A model generated the notes under the pieces. The model ran no database searches. It had not been told where the DNA came from and saw only the letters and a program-made list of their open reading frames with translations. Positions 63,249 to 64,000 of a stretch of DNA of 64,000 bases are shown here, piece after piece. Positions within the stretch are counted from its first letter, which is position 1, and each line of letters begins with the position of its first letter. The position numbers and the translations under genes are program-made. The DNA is from an uncultured Candidatus Nitrosopumilus sp. GTDB lineage: Archaea; Thermoproteota; Nitrososphaeria; Nitrososphaerales; Nitrosopumilaceae. The DNA lies in the NCBI GenBank assembly GCA_905612485.1, contig CAJQSE010000005.1, positions 1-64,000 on the forward strand, written 5' to 3'.

Positions 63249-64000
63249 ATGATATTTTTTGATATGAAAAAAGAGTTATCCTCTGCATTAAACTATGCAT
63301 TAAACAAAGGATTTCAAATTCATCCAGATGCATTTAAAATTTTAGATGAAATTACAGATGTGAAACAATTAGAGAAAATAATAAAAGAAATTATTAAAGA
63401 AAAAACTAAACAGAAATTGTTTCAAATTAATCAAAATGATTTAGAAATATATCTTGGAATAAAAGATGATCTTAATCTTCAAAATGAAATGAAGATATTA
63501 TCAGATCCCACTAGTAAAATCACATCAGGAGAGGGGGTTAAAGGATACAATGCCTTGTTTTCTAGTCGTTTTAACAAACTTAAACGAATTGTCTCTGATA
63601 GACCAGAATCAAAGATGATAAAATCCATATCAGTTGTTAAAACAACAAAATTAGAAAATGATGTGTATGTGTGTGGATTGCTTACCACACGAAATACTGA
63701 AAGAAACATCACAAAATTAGTTTTAGAAGACCTTTCAGGCTCACTTGAGGGTATTATTTTTGATGAGGAATTACAAAAAACTGCGGGAACTTTATTAATT
63801 GATCAATTTATTATGGCACGAGTAGCTACAGCTAAAAATTCAGGATTAATGATTAAAGATTTGATTTTGCCTGATATTCCAGATCAAAAAATTAACAAAT
63901 CAGAAAGTGAAGTATATGCTGTATTTTTATCTGATTTACATATTGGAAGTAAATATTTCATGGAGGAGGAATTAATTGAATTTGTAACTTGGTTATCTAG
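63249..64000 (+). CDS. polB: DNA polymerase D small subunit (DP1), 3'-truncated
   Basis: Exonuclease (proofreading) subunit of the archaeal replicative DNA polymerase D. The first 250 residues are present before the window ends. An OB-fold region (ESKMIKSISVVKTTK...VYVCGLLTTRNTERNITKLVLED) is followed by the calcineurin-like phosphoesterase start VFLSDLHIGSKYF, whose Asp and His are metal ligands. The start can be ATG 63249 or 63264. The right window edge cuts it after LIEFVTWLS. Confidence 0.93.
   Translation, partial: MIFFDMKKELSSALNYALNKGFQIHPDAFKILDEITDVKQLEKIIKEIIKEKTKQKLFQINQNDLEIYLGIKDDLNLQNEMKILSDPTSKITSGEGVKGYNALFSSRFNKLKRIVSDRPESKMIKSISVVKTTKLENDVYVCGLLTTRNTERNITKLVLEDLSGSLEGIIFDEELQKTAGTLLIDQFIMARVATAKNSGLMIKDLILPDIPDQKINKSESEVYAVFLSDLHIGSKYFMEEELIEFVTWLS

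Overview
The window is AT-rich, gene-dense archaeal DNA that reads as the chromosome of an ammonia-oxidizing thaumarchaeon (Nitrososphaeria), most like a urease-carrying Nitrosopumilus relative. The grounds are: archaeal replication genes (PriS/PriL primase, small subunit of DNA polymerase D), aIF2 alpha and gamma, S6e and Nop10; two CdvB/ESCRT-III paralogs; CDC48; NFACT/RqcH; a largely anaerobic-type cobalamin pathway; the phosphomevalonate dehydratase pair of the archaeal mevalonate route; and a urea transporter with a complete urease set. Most starts are ATG, with several TTG and a few GTG candidates, and intergenic gaps are short. No rRNA, tRNA, insertion sequence, integrase or CRISPR array was found.

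Layout. 0-5.4 kb: cobalamin block 1 (cbiD, cut by the left edge, cbiG, cbiX-like, cbiC, cbiA, cobA/cobO). 5.4-9.3 kb: translation and RNP genes (aIF2 alpha, nop10, PEBP protein, Fcf1-like PIN protein, aIF2 gamma, rpS6e, two zinc-ribbon peptides). 9.4-18.4 kb: C39-like/TPR protein, class I amidotransferase, UPF0182 membrane protein, priS-priL, endonuclease IV, glyS. 18.5-22.6 kb: cdvB paralog, a cysteine-less glutamate-racemase homolog, cobalamin block 2 (cbiT-cbiL-cbiF). 22.7-29.5 kb: rqcH, phosphomevalonate dehydratase subunits, endonuclease III, sulfate adenylyltransferase and APS/PAPS reductase. 29.5-34.6 kb: a ThiI-like THUMP protein without a PP-loop, a glycosyltransferase, a GC-rich structured RNA candidate, a pseudogene, an SDR and a flippase-like protein. 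34.8-38.9 kb: GPN GTPase, thrB, and archaeosine/pterin genes queC, folE, queE. 38.9-43.5 kb: a compact minus-strand set (cytosolic wHTH, membrane-tethered wHTH, secreted helical protein), a protein of 21-residue coiled-coil repeats, a second cdvB paralog and small membrane proteins. 43.5-46.7 kb: cysQ, cysC, hemerythrin-like protein, fluoride channel. 46.7-54.7 kb: urea module, with SSS urea transporter plus ureABC on the minus strand and ureEFGD diverging on the plus strand. 54.7-64 kb: cdc48 with hsp20, an ACT-like protein, NDH-2, a secreted cyclophilin with CFI-box, cbiE (a third cobalamin locus), a SpoIIM-family protein and the start of DNA polymerase D small subunit (cut by the right edge).

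How the genes fit together. Urea is imported by the SSS transporter, hydrolysed by UreABC and would supply ammonia for oxidation and assimilation; UreEFGD load nickel. Ten cobalamin genes are spread over three loci in the window. Sat, CysH, CysC and CysQ together cover sulfate activation, reduction and PAP turnover. QueC, QueE and FolE feed 7-deazaguanine (archaeosine) synthesis.

The items that look least explained are: the structured RNA at about 31.93-32.01 kb with two mutually exclusive stems; the small transmembrane wHTH regulatory cassette with a tandem 10-bp direct repeat upstream; the perfect 21-residue repeat protein abutting a cdvB gene; the racemase homolog with both catalytic cysteines changed to serine; the ThiI homolog without its PP-loop; and a decaying gene with two in-frame stops.
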